A stretch of 30,849 nucleotides of DNA from Saccoglossus kowalevskii. Its lineage: Eukaryota > Hemichordata > Enteropneusta > Harrimaniidae. The stretch lies in NCBI RefSeq assembly GCF_000003605.2, contig NW_003156734.1, forward strand, positions 68,014 through 98,862. The letters run 5' to 3'. The position numbers were made by a program, and so were the translations under genes. Shown here one piece after another: positions 23,701 to 30,849 of the stretch; the first letter of the stretch is position 1; every line of letters starts with the position of its first letter. The notes under the pieces were generated by a model that did not search any database, was not told where the DNA came from, and was given only the letters and a program-made list of their open reading frames with translations.

Positions 23701-26616
23701 GTCCTTTATAGACAGGTGGTCTTTACACGGAGGTGGCCTGATTTATTCATTCAATCATGAATATTAATTAGGGCGGGAATTTTAAGGGAGATCATAAGCA
23801 AAACAAAAAAGCAAACCTACACATTGTACAATGAATAGGTCTTTTTTAATAAAAGTCGCTCGTTTTCATCTGGATAATTACACAGATTTACTTTTTTACT
23901 ACAAATTATATCATGTAAATTCACTGAAACCAAGTGATTCTGCCCATGGATTCATTGGTGTATTCAATGCATAAGAACGATTGTCAACTATCGGCCGCAT
24001 TGGCGTTTCAGCTCGGCCTTTCACACTCTTATCCCCCAGTCTCTTACACATATTCCATCACAGTCGGTAATCAGTCCCATTGTTAGTACTGTCGATTGTA
24101 CACTGTGACAACATGCACAGGCAAAGTTGCCGTGTTTGAAAAAACAAACAAGCAAGCATTAAAAATGAAGAAGCATTGGTAATAAAAAAAATTTGTCAAA
24201 CTCCTAACGATTGCTCCAGCTCTCGGTGTTGAATCAGAAAGTCAAACGAACCGGAAATGAAACACGATGATTGTACACGCAATTTTACAGTTATTTGTTG
24301 CACAGTCCCTCTATCATGGGACTGTGTTTGTTGCAAGCATCGACGTGTCAAAACTGCCCAAACGAAACGAATTCTCGATTGCGAATTATTAATATTACCT
24401 TTTATAAAAAAAAAGAATTAAAAATAGAAAACATCTTCTGTTGAGAATAACCCTGAGATGACCCCTCAGTAACAATATGTTTTGCCAATGCGCTAGCTTC
24501 ATTAGCATAATTTATAACTATCAACAACAAACAACATGGCGCCCAAAATAAGTCTGATTTTGGAATCCCGCGATGAAAATGAAATAAACAAATGTTTTAT
24601 TATTTTGTTTGGATATTTCATATCGACAAGGTAAATAAAACATCTCTCATTTAATAAAACTGGTTCATTTTTCTTTGTTTCGAGACAGGTGGAATTTGCT
24701 GCTGGCCGGCTGGGGATCGATAGTATAGTACCGATCGGAAACAAGCTAGTTTTTCATTTCAAACTTTGAATGAAACTGTTTAATTTGTTGTTAAAATCTT
24801 TCCAGTCTCCAGACGTTACATTCAGATGACATTCAGATGATATTCAACTTTTTTTTACTTTTTCGCAACTTCACAAACCAAGTTGCGATGGTCACCCCTG
24901 TCTATTAGCCCTAAAGATTGCATACTCGGTAATCTGAACGTAACATGTGGCCACTTTCCTGTTAGCAATTCGCAAGTAGCTATTGTCTTTTTGCTGAGAC
25001 CGTCTGATGGAAATGTTGGTGGTTGTTATACAAAGGTTAAAGTGTGAATAGGTCTACAATAGGGTGGTCGCTGGTCGCGTTGGACAGGTGGTCGCTATAT
25101 CCAGTGTCTTTAACGTGTAAATTGCGAAGGGACTGTACTAAGGTGGTCGCTATGAGCAGGTGGCCGCTCTGCACAGTGGTCGTTAACACAGGTTTGACTG
25201 TACAACAGATTGTTTGTTTACATCAAAACACGTGTTGCGTGTAGTAGTAATATGGCCAAAAATAAAAACAGCCGTTATTCAGCCATCTTTGATCTGATTA
25301 TGAAACACACTGATATGTATGATGTATGTGTCAAATACGAATGAAAATGGTACATAAATTGTGGAAATATAGTAGTAAGGCCAAAAAGTCAGATGGCTGT
25401 CAATCGGCCATCCTTGACCAGATTTTAAAACAAATTGTCATGGACATGCATCCTAACATGTATAAAGTACATGTATGTGCTAAATTTGAATGAAAACTGA
25501 CAGCACATCCAAGATACTGCATTAAAAAAACAAAAAAAACAAGATGCCTGCCAGTCGACCATCTTTGATCCAATTGCAAAATAAATCGTCATGGACATGT
25601 ATCCTAACATGTATAATCTATGTATCAAGTTTGAATGACAACTGGCAAAGCATGTCCAAAATACAACATTTTCAAAAAACAAGATGGCTGCCAGTTGACC
25701 ATTTTGAATCGAATCGCTTAATATGCATAATAATATGCACAAACAGTTCTCATCTGAAAAGGGACTAAAAACTAGAGAATGCAGTGAAAATTTTGAAGCA
25801 AACTTACATTATATGACCTCCTATGGTAGACTTCCCAGCATCTGAAAATCAGTGTAAAATACAGGATAAGACTTGCTTCATTCTTTGTCTTTCCAGTACA
25901 ACATTTTTCTTACATTAAATTGCACGGTATATGCCTGGCCTTATAAAATCTGTCATAATTTATTAACTTCCAAAATTCTGTTGAATTGCAAATTTTATTT
26001 TTCTTGGACTAATGATCGGCATTAATTTAGTAGTTTAGGCTTCCACACATTGTCTGCTGAAAACCTTAACAGACAGCCACCATGGTCATGGTATAAAACA
26101 GTGTTAATGAGAACACAATGCAACATATGAAATGCATGTTATCTACACAGGCATTGTTTTCTTAGCATGAACCTCTTTTGACCATTTAGACAATTTTTTG
26201 CTTTTCAAGCAGCAAAGGAAGCAGCTTGAATGTCACCATACTTTTTGAAATCTGATTTTTACTTTGACAATTTTGACAAGAGAAGATTTTGAATTAATTT
26301 GTATTCTAAGCCCCACCCACCCCCCAATTTTTTTATAAAAAGTAATTACGTAGTTTCTGATTGAAATTTTAGCACTTACTGGTACACAGTTTTGGAAGTA
26401 AAGTATTTATTCACATACTTTAATGACTTCAATGACTTGGATTTGACTTACCAACATGGCCTATGAAAACAACATTGACATTTTCTTTAAATTCTTTTTC
26501 TGCTTCTTCAAGCTGTAAATTTTGTTTGGTTTCTTTTTTCTTTGTGGCAATCATTTTTGGTGTTTCCTTCTCAGTTTCCTGTTCCTCAACTTTGTCTGAC
26601 TCATCAGGTCCATTTT
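14720..26616 (-). CDS. GSPT1: eRF3/GSPT1, translation termination GTPase: GTPase core to C-terminus
   Basis: Thirteen phase-consistent exons encode the full GTPase and both C-terminal beta-barrel domains of eukaryotic release factor 3. eRF3-GTP binds eRF1 in the cytosol and drives peptide release at stop codons. G motifs are intact, in 482-residue numbering: G1 GHVDAGKST 66-74, G2 Thr124 in [10 protein letters not shown]3 DAPGH 143-147, G4 NKMD 205-208, G5 SG 247-248. The C-terminal part contains [24 protein letters not shown] and [12 protein letters not shown], typical of eRF3 and separating it from HBS1 and EF-1alpha. Residues 15-60 are charged and Lys/Glu-rich, as in the linker before the GTPase domain. 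Exon order and splice phases fit without a gap. The N-terminus is uncertain; see the candidate first exon at 30553-30592. Confidence 0.97.
15069..15237 (-). CDS. GSPT1: GSPT1 exon (C-terminal barrel, FVKQDQ...[10 protein letters not shown])
   Basis: The 169 nt encode residues 413-468 plus one base. Acceptor CTGCAG and donor GAAG|GTGAGT are present. It includes [15 protein letters not shown] and [17 protein letters not shown], part of the eRF1-binding C-terminal domain. Confidence 0.97.
15618..15727. repeat. 55-bp tandem duplication
   Basis: CATAGAATCTGCATT...AAACTAGCACTCTCTC is present twice in a row (starts 15618 and 15673), almost identical. It lies in a GSPT1 intron. Confidence 0.95.
15906..16749. 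mobile_element. 844-bp foldback/MITE element with arms of about 110 bp
   Basis: The left arm begins CAGCCGTTCTGAGAATTATT and continues past CCAATCTAGACTTG. The right arm is its inverted copy, ending ATAATTCTCAGAACGGCTG at 16749. TA flanks both ends (15904-15905 and 16750-16751), as in Tc1/mariner-type insertion. The middle (about 16020-16640) has no transposase-like frame. It lies in the GSPT1 intron between the exons at 15237 and 16891. Confidence 0.88.
16891..16980 (-). CDS. GSPT1: GSPT1 exon ([17 protein letters not shown]...)
   Basis: The 90-nt phase-0 exon has acceptor TTACAG and donor AAG|GTAATT. It encodes residues 383-412 with [20 protein letters not shown]. Confidence 0.97.
17171..17242 (-). 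CDS. GSPT1: GSPT1 exon ([11 protein letters not shown]...)
   Basis: The 72-nt phase-0 exon encodes residues 359-382, including GFVLCDP and HTGRVFDAQ. It has an acceptor ending ACAG and donor GTAAGT. Confidence 0.96.
17300..17375. repeat. Dispersed repeat, ATATTCGGGACAAGAAC type, copy 1
   Basis: TGTTCAGTTAA, GAATC.(C/T)TGAGTA and CTAATATTCGGGACAAGAAC appear in the same order at 22031-22106. A shorter match (GGGACAAGAACATTCATCAT) lies near 19250. Confidence 0.75.
17517..17618 (-). CDS. GSPT1: GSPT1 exon ([14 protein letters not shown]...)
   Basis: The 102-nt phase-0 exon encodes residues 325-358. It is the less conserved part of barrel 2, with an acidic DDDD run and then [14 protein letters not shown]. 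Acceptor ATTACAG and donor GTAAGA are present. Confidence 0.95.
17959..18727 (+). mobile_element. Hairpin-ended element, copy B (0.77 kb)
   Basis: The same 5' start (ACAAGTCAAATGAAAATGAC, then GTCCCCGTT) and 3' end (GTCCGAACGGGGACTAA) as copy A, with a shorter interior: one terminal module and a short GGAC run. It is inserted in a GSPT1 intron, opposite to the gene's direction. Confidence 0.85.
18987..19067 (-). CDS. GSPT1: GSPT1 exon ([13 protein letters not shown]...)
   Basis: The 81-nt phase-0 exon encodes residues 298-324 with [19 protein letters not shown] and LMPNK. The donor AAG|GTATGT lies about 260 bp from a transposable element in the next intron. Confidence 0.97.
19937..20030 (-). 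CDS. GSPT1: GSPT1 exon ([21 protein letters not shown]...)
   Basis: The 94 nt complete the split Lys266 and encode residues 267-297. [15 protein letters not shown] and VTDKYK mark the join between the GTPase domain and barrel 2. Confidence 0.96.
20304..20447 (-). CDS. GSPT1: GSPT1 exon ([17 protein letters not shown]...)
   Basis: The 144 nt encode residues 219-265 with flanking split codons. [20 protein letters not shown] ends the GTPase domain and holds the G5 SG motif. The acceptor is TTTTCAG and the donor GTAAGT. Confidence 0.97.
20622..21560 (+). mobile_element. Hairpin-ended element, copy D (0.94 kb), divergent interior
   Basis: It has the same start (ACAAGTCATTGTCAATGACA, then GTCCCCGTT). 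The 3' hairpin AGTCCCCGTT (21524-21533) pairs perfectly with AACGGGGACT (21549-21558) and is followed by AA. The interior differs from A-C: modules beginning GAACAAAATCC recur at 20737, 20971 and 21279, each with GATGCATTTTCGGC and AAATGGCC. It ends about 45 bases before a GSPT1 exon donor. Confidence 0.83.
21606..21760 (-). CDS. GSPT1: GSPT1 exon ([18 protein letters not shown]...NKMD)
   Basis: The 155 nt encode residues 167-217 plus two bases of Arg218. [28 protein letters not shown] and the G4 motif INKMDDPTV are all present. Confidence 0.98.
22031..22106. repeat. Dispersed repeat, ATATTCGGGACAAGAAC type, copy 2
   Basis: Same blocks as at 17300-17375, with a few substitutions, also in a GSPT1 intron. 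Confidence 0.75.
22178..22358 (-). CDS. GSPT1: GSPT1 exon ([18 protein letters not shown]...DAPGH)
   Basis: The 181 nt encode residues 107-166. They contain switch I with Thr124, the G3 motif DAPGH and [17 protein letters not shown]. The acceptor CTAAAG is less usual (AAAG rather than YAG), but the phase and protein match fix the boundary. Confidence 0.98.
22419..23026. mobile_element. 608-bp MITE-like element with ACCTGGTTCACA ends
   Basis: ACCTGGTTCACA at 22419 is inverted as TGTGAACCAGGT ending at 23026, with weaker matching continuing inward (TTACACCATTGTAG against CTACAACGGCGTAA). The motif (C/T)GGCGTAA occurs several times inside. No clear target duplication and no transposase are visible. 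It lies between two GSPT1 exons. Confidence 0.75.
23151..23228 (-). CDS. GSPT1: GSPT1 exon ([17 protein letters not shown]...)
   Basis: The 78 nt encode residues 81-105 plus two bases of Trp106. [20 protein letters not shown] is a signature of eRF3/HBS1-type GTPases. The donor is TTG|GTTAGT. Confidence 0.97.
23357..23531 (+). mobile_element. 5'-end stub of the hairpin-ended family (copy E)
   Basis: ACAAGTCATTGTTAATGACA followed by GTCCCTGTCC repeats the family start, but no 3' hairpin follows before copy C begins at 23532. Its remaining 150 bases do not match the other interiors. Confidence 0.6.
23532..25768 (+). mobile_element. Hairpin-ended element, copy C, split by a nested insertion
   Basis: Bases 23532-23654 and 25201-25768 together match the layout of copies A and B (GTGCTCGTCATATTAAAGCG, then CAACAGATTGT, then the GGACATG and ATGGCTG modules). 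The 3' end is degraded to GAAAAGGGACTAA, without the GAATGAAC module or the hairpin. Removing the nested element restores GGCATATACAACAG, as in copy B (GGCGTATACAACAG). Confidence 0.85.
23655..25200. mobile_element. 1546-bp TA-flanked element nested in copy C
   Basis: CAGTCAAACCTGT at 23655 is inverted as ACAGGTTTGACTG ending at 25200. TA is duplicated on both sides (23653-23654 and 25201-25202). Just inside the left end, CCTGTCTATAAAGGACAG (23663-23680) is perfectly inverted at 23699-23716. The right subterminal region repeats GGTGGTCGCT (near 25062, 25086, 25142 and, as GGTGGCCGCT, 25159). The ends and TA target suit the Tc1/mariner/pogo group. I recognise no transposase, so it is probably non-autonomous. 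Confidence 0.88.
25808..25841 (-). CDS. GSPT1: GSPT1 34-nt microexon carrying the P-loop
   Basis: Acceptor TTTTCAG and donor GTAAGT bound only 34 nt. It completes Asp69 and encodes [10 protein letters not shown] (70-79) plus two bases of Met80. The Walker A lysine and serine are here. It is too short to be found by length-based exon calling. Confidence 0.95.
26452..26616 (-). CDS. GSPT1: GSPT1 exon (charged linker to VNVVFIGHV)
   Basis: The 165 nt start with AA, completing a split codon. They encode [20 protein letters not shown], a Lys-rich segment, and finally [11 protein letters not shown], the strand leading into the P-loop. Acceptor TTTCAG and donor TTG|GTAAGT are present. The linker is poorly conserved, so its identity rests on the C-terminal third and the phase. 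Confidence 0.93.
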
Positions 26617-28000
26617 CTGAAATTAAAATTTATGTTAAAGGAATATTATTTTTGCATTTGTGCACTATCAACCACTGAGATTTATATTTACAATATATTT
26701 TTGTCACAATACCAATATTCAATGTTTGAGACTAGATGACAGGGTTGTGCTGTGTGACTGCTGTCTCTGCATCAACATGGTCATGTCAAAGAATATTCCA
26801 ATCGTGATTTCCTCGGTTGCATTTGGAATAAATCATAAGCTCAAAGTTATTACAGTATCGGTATCCATCAAAATTATCTCCACCAGTTAATACAATGCAT
26901 AAGAATTATGTAAACTTACTATGCAATTCACAGGAGACCAATAGATTCTACAACAATTTAGCTAGCTCTATGTATAGTGCAGTGTTGGGCCTCCACACGG
27001 GTAAAAAATAATATGGCTTATTCCTACTTCCCTTTTTATGGATTTCTGCAGCTTCACTCTCTTCACATTTTATTAAAAAAATTAATTCACTTCATTTTTT
27101 ATAACATAAATATTCTTCACTTTATATAAGCAAATCAATTATTACTTAATAGCTAGTACTAATTAATATTAACTAGTAACTTTGCATTACAGATACAATG
27201 ATTTATTGCATTACAGATGTTATGAGGACAAATCTTCATACTAATAAAGCACTGCTGATACTTTTGTTTCTGTTAGTCCCCAATTTGAATTAGTCGGCAA
27301 ATACAATTTACCTTCTGTGCATCCAGTCATAACTCGCCTATATATTATTTTTGGTCATCTTTAGCACATACATTACATTGAGGACATGATGCATGTGCAG
27401 TAGTTTCATGATTGGACTATTTGATTTGTGTGACTACTGGTAAATGAGAAGCATATTATGACTAAATCTTGCCCTGCAAATAAACTAGTAATAATATCAT
27501 TTTTGAAGTTCAGAAAAAAATATATACAATTATTTAATAAATCTCTTGAACATTCTTCATAACTGTTACATAAACATGTTACTTTCTCTTTTAAAGCATG
27601 ATGAAATGTTGTTAAACATAGGGACACTATTATAGCCATGCCGTAGTTGATTTACATTTTGAGCTGGCAAGTAATATTATCAATAATCAATGATCAATTC
27701 ATCACAATAAATTTCAAAACAAGAATATGATAGTGCAATAATCTAATTCAGTGACCTGACCTGACCTGACAAGCTTCACTAAGTAGAAATTCCAAGAAGA
27801 AACTTGAAACTGACCTACTCAAGTTTCAACACTTGAAAGTGTTTTATAATTATGTGTTTCAGGGAATTACATTTGTAGTCTACATGCATTTGTATCTTGG
27901 GTTGACCAAAATTGAGAATGTTGACAATATATTCCCCAGATTTTTGAAAGCCTAATTTATAATCAGATGCACACCTCATGCTGCTCAATAAGAGCTATCA

Positions 28001-28241
28001 CTCTCAAATACATTGCATCAAAACTCTTACTGTAATCAAGCTCACGAAGGTCCTAAATATCAATTTTGACAAAAAAAATACGCACCAAAAATACACATTT
28101 CAAAGCCCAAATTTTAATCAGGTCTAAATCTCGTGTAGCTTTATAAAATACATCTGTATATTACTCTCAAATACATTGCATCAAAACATTTCATGTAATC
28201 AAGCTCACAAAGGTCCAAAATATCAATTTTGACTAAAATTG
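28001..28241. repeat. Duplicated segment, period 163 bp
   Basis: CTCTCAAATACATTGCATCA, TGTAATCAAGCTCAC and AGGTCC.AAATATCAATTTT occur in the same order from 28001 and again from 28164. Confidence 0.9.
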
Positions 28242-29771
28242 AAAAAAAAAATCAAAGTCCAAATTAAAAAAATACATATCAAATCATCTAAACTTTGTGT
28301 AATTGACCTCACCAAGAAGTACTTACAATTTTGGTAACCACCTATTCAAAATATAATCTTCAAATGGCCACAAAATGTAAACAACTGGTTATTGGACCGA
28401 CAATATATAGCACAATAGGGACACAATGTTTCTGTCAGTGGATGCCAGCGCGGGCCAGCTAATCTGCAAAATTGTTCCATGTTAGACTTAACAGACATGA
28501 CGTCAGAGCTAGATATCTCCATTACATGCATTCTGATTGGTGTAGGGTACATGGCCTTCATTTGACAAGCGAATAAAGAAGCGGGTAACATATTACGCTT
28601 TTAGTCCCTTTTATTACCAAGCCAGATTCTGTTGGGCAAGATTCGGCGAAACCGGCGATGTTCGGCAATGTATGCCATGTACGATCCATGCCTCGCTTCC
28701 ATATTTATAAGAAATTCACTTCAGTTTCTTAATTTTATAAAATAATCACATTGATATTCACTTTCTATAACTCAAATGGGTCACTTTTACAATTTTTATA
28801 AGATTTTTACACCTTTTTAAAACGAGTACTTCGCACTTCGTTTTTTACCCATGTGGAGGCCCAGTGTTTATTGGATGTAATACATTGCTCTTTGTACAAG
28901 CACTTTTGTAAGTGATTACCAGACCCTGAAAATGCTTTGAGTAAATTTATGTTTTAAATATCAAGTGTTCAACTAATTCAGAAACTGATTAAGGGAAGAG
29001 TAGGAAATCAAACTCCCGGTTAACCGTGGTGGTGGTGGGTACTCGCCAGTCGACCGCATTTTATGCAAATGAATGCATAGATTCCATGACCCCGGTTTAC
29101 CGCGGTCGTACGCGGTAGGCTCGCATGGCAATTTACACCCTACTGTTAAGACTATGAATGGACACAATAGACTGGGAAACTAAAGGTTACTTGCCGCCAA
29201 GTTCAAATAATAAAAATCGAGTGGTACCAGAAGATTGGAAAAATCGTCTATTAGTTCGCAGAAGAACACTATTTTATTCTCACGAGTCTTGGTATAACAT
29301 CGCAAAGCAACCCAGAATAATGTAGACCCCACATAATGTAAAATAATATCACATTATTTTGAATTTACATCATGTATGGTCTCAGGATTTATTTTAAAAG
29401 ATTAATGTTTCGCGTATACATGTACCAATATAATCGGGCGAAGTATAAATTCCAAGTGTAAAACACTCGATGAGAGACCGCAGTTTACGTTACCTCGAGA
29501 CCATGCACAGAGTAGGAAAAGCAAGTCGAAGTCGAAGTCGAAGAGGGAGTGTCACACACTTGGTGCTACAATATATACTATAACAACTGGGTGATCAGCA
29601 AAAAAAAATAGCGCACTTCTTGGCGAAACTGACTAGTCTAATAAACCTTGGCCCAAGTTTAACCCCAAGTCACGCGCTGAACAAGTGGGTTGTTACCTTG
29701 GTGACCATTCGCGCTCCGCGCGTTGACCTTGTTATTATACACATCCCATTACGCAAATTTTTACTGGCTCT

Positions 29772-30030
29772 GCGTTGCCTATGTAAAAATTGTTATCGTT
29801 CTGGTTGTGAATATTTAACCATTGCCGACGTGATAATGCGTTGGCTTCGTAATAATTGCGCAAACTTGTTTTTCATTGTTTACGTACTAGCTGTGAATAT
29901 TTCAACTTAGCCGACTTGAAATTGCGTTGCCTTTGCAATAATTACGCAAACTTATTTTCCGTTGTCTACGTACTGGCTGTGAATATTTCAACATTGTCGA
30001 CTTGAAATTGCGTTGCTTTCGTATAATTTG
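29772..30030. repeat. 86-bp tandem repeat, about three units plus a partial
   Basis: GCGTTG starts units at 29772, 29838, 29924 and 30010. The last two full spacings are exactly 86 bp; the first is 66 bp because of an internal deletion. Shared blocks are TGTGAATATTT, CCGACTTGAAATT and ACGCAAACTT. A further decayed piece (ATTACGCAAATTTTTACTGG) lies just to the left. Confidence 0.92.
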
Positions 30031-30552
30031 TATAATTTATAACTACGCGACTTAGTCGAAACCGCGACTTACTGCCTCAGAGACGGGGCCACTGAATATC
30101 TGTTGTTGATAATGATATTGTAAACAAACACGCACACACAAAACATTAAAGCCAGAAAAGTCAAGAAACAACATTTCAAATAATATTATGGTTTGACATC
30201 TATATCATTTTGAAATAAACTAAATTTCATGTAAATAAAATCCATGCGTTACAATTTACTGTAATTTCCAACTCGGGGCAGCTAAGCGTACTTTGAACAC
30301 AGTATTCGATCGCTTACATTTCGAGTGAAAAAAACGTCAGGTGCTTTTGAACTACGTGCGGTTGGCACAGTAACGGGCAATGACCTCAGCGGTTCACACG
30401 CTCACGAGTACCATGGAACACGAACATGTAACAGAAAAATATCGTCTTTTGTTTTAAAGAAGATTCTGTCAACCAAGTATACATGCGCAAGGCAAGTTTA
30501 TGAAACAAACAGAAAATAATCATGTCATTGTCTGCAATGCAGACAGCCTGAC

Positions 30553-30592
30553 CTGTTTTGATTAGTTCGCCCGTTTCTCGTTTGCTGGCCAT
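30553..30592 (-). CDS. GSPT1: Candidate first coding exon of GSPT1 (MASKRETGELIKT)
   Basis: An ATG in good context (A at -3, G at +4) at 30592 opens 13 codons ending ACAG|GTCAGG. The leftover G joins the AA of the 26616 exon to give Glu, so the frame is kept and the total becomes 482 residues plus stop. An in-frame upstream ATG (near 30625) follows a TGA, so the open frame begins here. No PAM2 motif is encoded. The nearby DNA (29640-30450) is CpG-richer than its surroundings, as at a promoter. The peptide has no family match I recognise, so it could belong to another transcript. Confidence 0.45.
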
Positions 30593-30849
30593 TTTTTTCT
30601 GGAGTGTGACACAAATGGTGAACATGATACTGCCAAATCAATCAAGAACCAGGATACGGCTTGGATACGCTGAAACTTTGTAAATCGTCCTCTTTTCAAT
30701 TGTAGGCTTTATTCCAGTGTAATAAAGGTATACCTACATGTACCATGAAAAATTGTATTGCATCACTTTGGAAATTGATGCTAAATACATGTACTAAATA
30801 CTAAACAAGCTCACATATCGTATTCATTTACAGCATCGAATATTAAAAC

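Larger units (their letters stand above)
26617..30552. other. Large region upstream of the GSPT1 linker exon (intron 1 if the 30592 start is right)
   Basis: It holds a 163-bp duplication, a GACCT run (27752-27769), an AAGTCG run (29523-29540) and the 86-bp repeats. I searched the minus strand by eye for a codon pattern able to encode AxxFxP (the PAM2 core) and found none. Confidence 0.6.

Noticed and set aside
24502..24744. 80-codon minus-strand frame inside the nested element
   Set aside because: No DDE or DNA-binding motif is visible, and it is too short for a transposase.
28346..28591. 81-codon minus-strand frame with several cysteines, checked as a possible upstream GSPT1 exon
   Set aside because: No PAM2, no charged linker and no clear splice sites in the needed phase.
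28600..28620. TTTTAGTCCCTTTTATTA, resembling an inverted 3' end of the hairpin family
   Set aside because: Only about 13 bases match the degraded end of copy C, and no family interior follows on the minus strand.
29620..29910. 96-codon plus-strand open frame in the CpG-richer region
   Set aside because: It has no ATG at its stated start (TTG), runs through the 86-bp repeats and matches no family.

Overview
The window is animal nuclear DNA. It is AT-rich, its genes are split by many GT-AG introns, and introns and spacers are crowded with small DNA transposons and tandem repeats. The proteins are close to their vertebrate counterparts. Frequent short palindromes such as TACATGTA and TACCGGTA, and the diverse MITE-like elements, suggest a marine invertebrate, perhaps a mollusc or other lophotrochozoan. 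That placement is inference; I cannot name a species.

Three conserved housekeeping genes are visible. (1) Bases 1-1071, minus strand: three exons from the 5' part of PIGA, the catalytic subunit of the GPI-anchor GlcNAc transferase; the gene runs off the left edge. (2) Bases 5578-9397, plus strand: a complete three-exon CANT1 (calcium-activated nucleotidase/apyrase), 389 residues. (3) Bases 14720-26616, minus strand: thirteen exons covering the whole GTPase core and C-terminal domains of eRF3 (GSPT1). A possible short first exon at 30553-30592 would make a 482-residue protein without the usual PAM2-bearing N-terminus. PIGA and CANT1 are divergent; CANT1 and GSPT1 are convergent. The three work in separate processes (GPI anchor synthesis, lumenal UDP/GDP hydrolysis, translation termination) and nothing suggests joint regulation.

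Much of the rest is mobile or repetitive. A family of elements begins with an ACAAGTCATT...AATGAC hairpin and ends with a hairpin closing in GGGGACTAA; four long copies (1753-3041, 17959-18727, 20622-21560, 23532-25768) and one stub (23357-23531) are present. One copy is split by a 1546-bp element with 13-bp terminal inverted repeats and a TA target duplication; the sister copies show the empty site. Other inverted-repeat elements lie at 9671-9883, 10122-10319, 15906-16749 and 22419-23026. Tandem arrays lie at 1051-1443 (65 bp x 6), 3358-3438 (21 bp x 4) and 29772-30030 (86 bp units).

The most striking observation is that the 65-bp array is made from the 3' splice site of a PIGA exon plus the first 21 exon bases, leaving six near-identical splice acceptors in a row. 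Exons were found by reading conserved protein matches and splice sites by eye; no alignment or transcript data were available.
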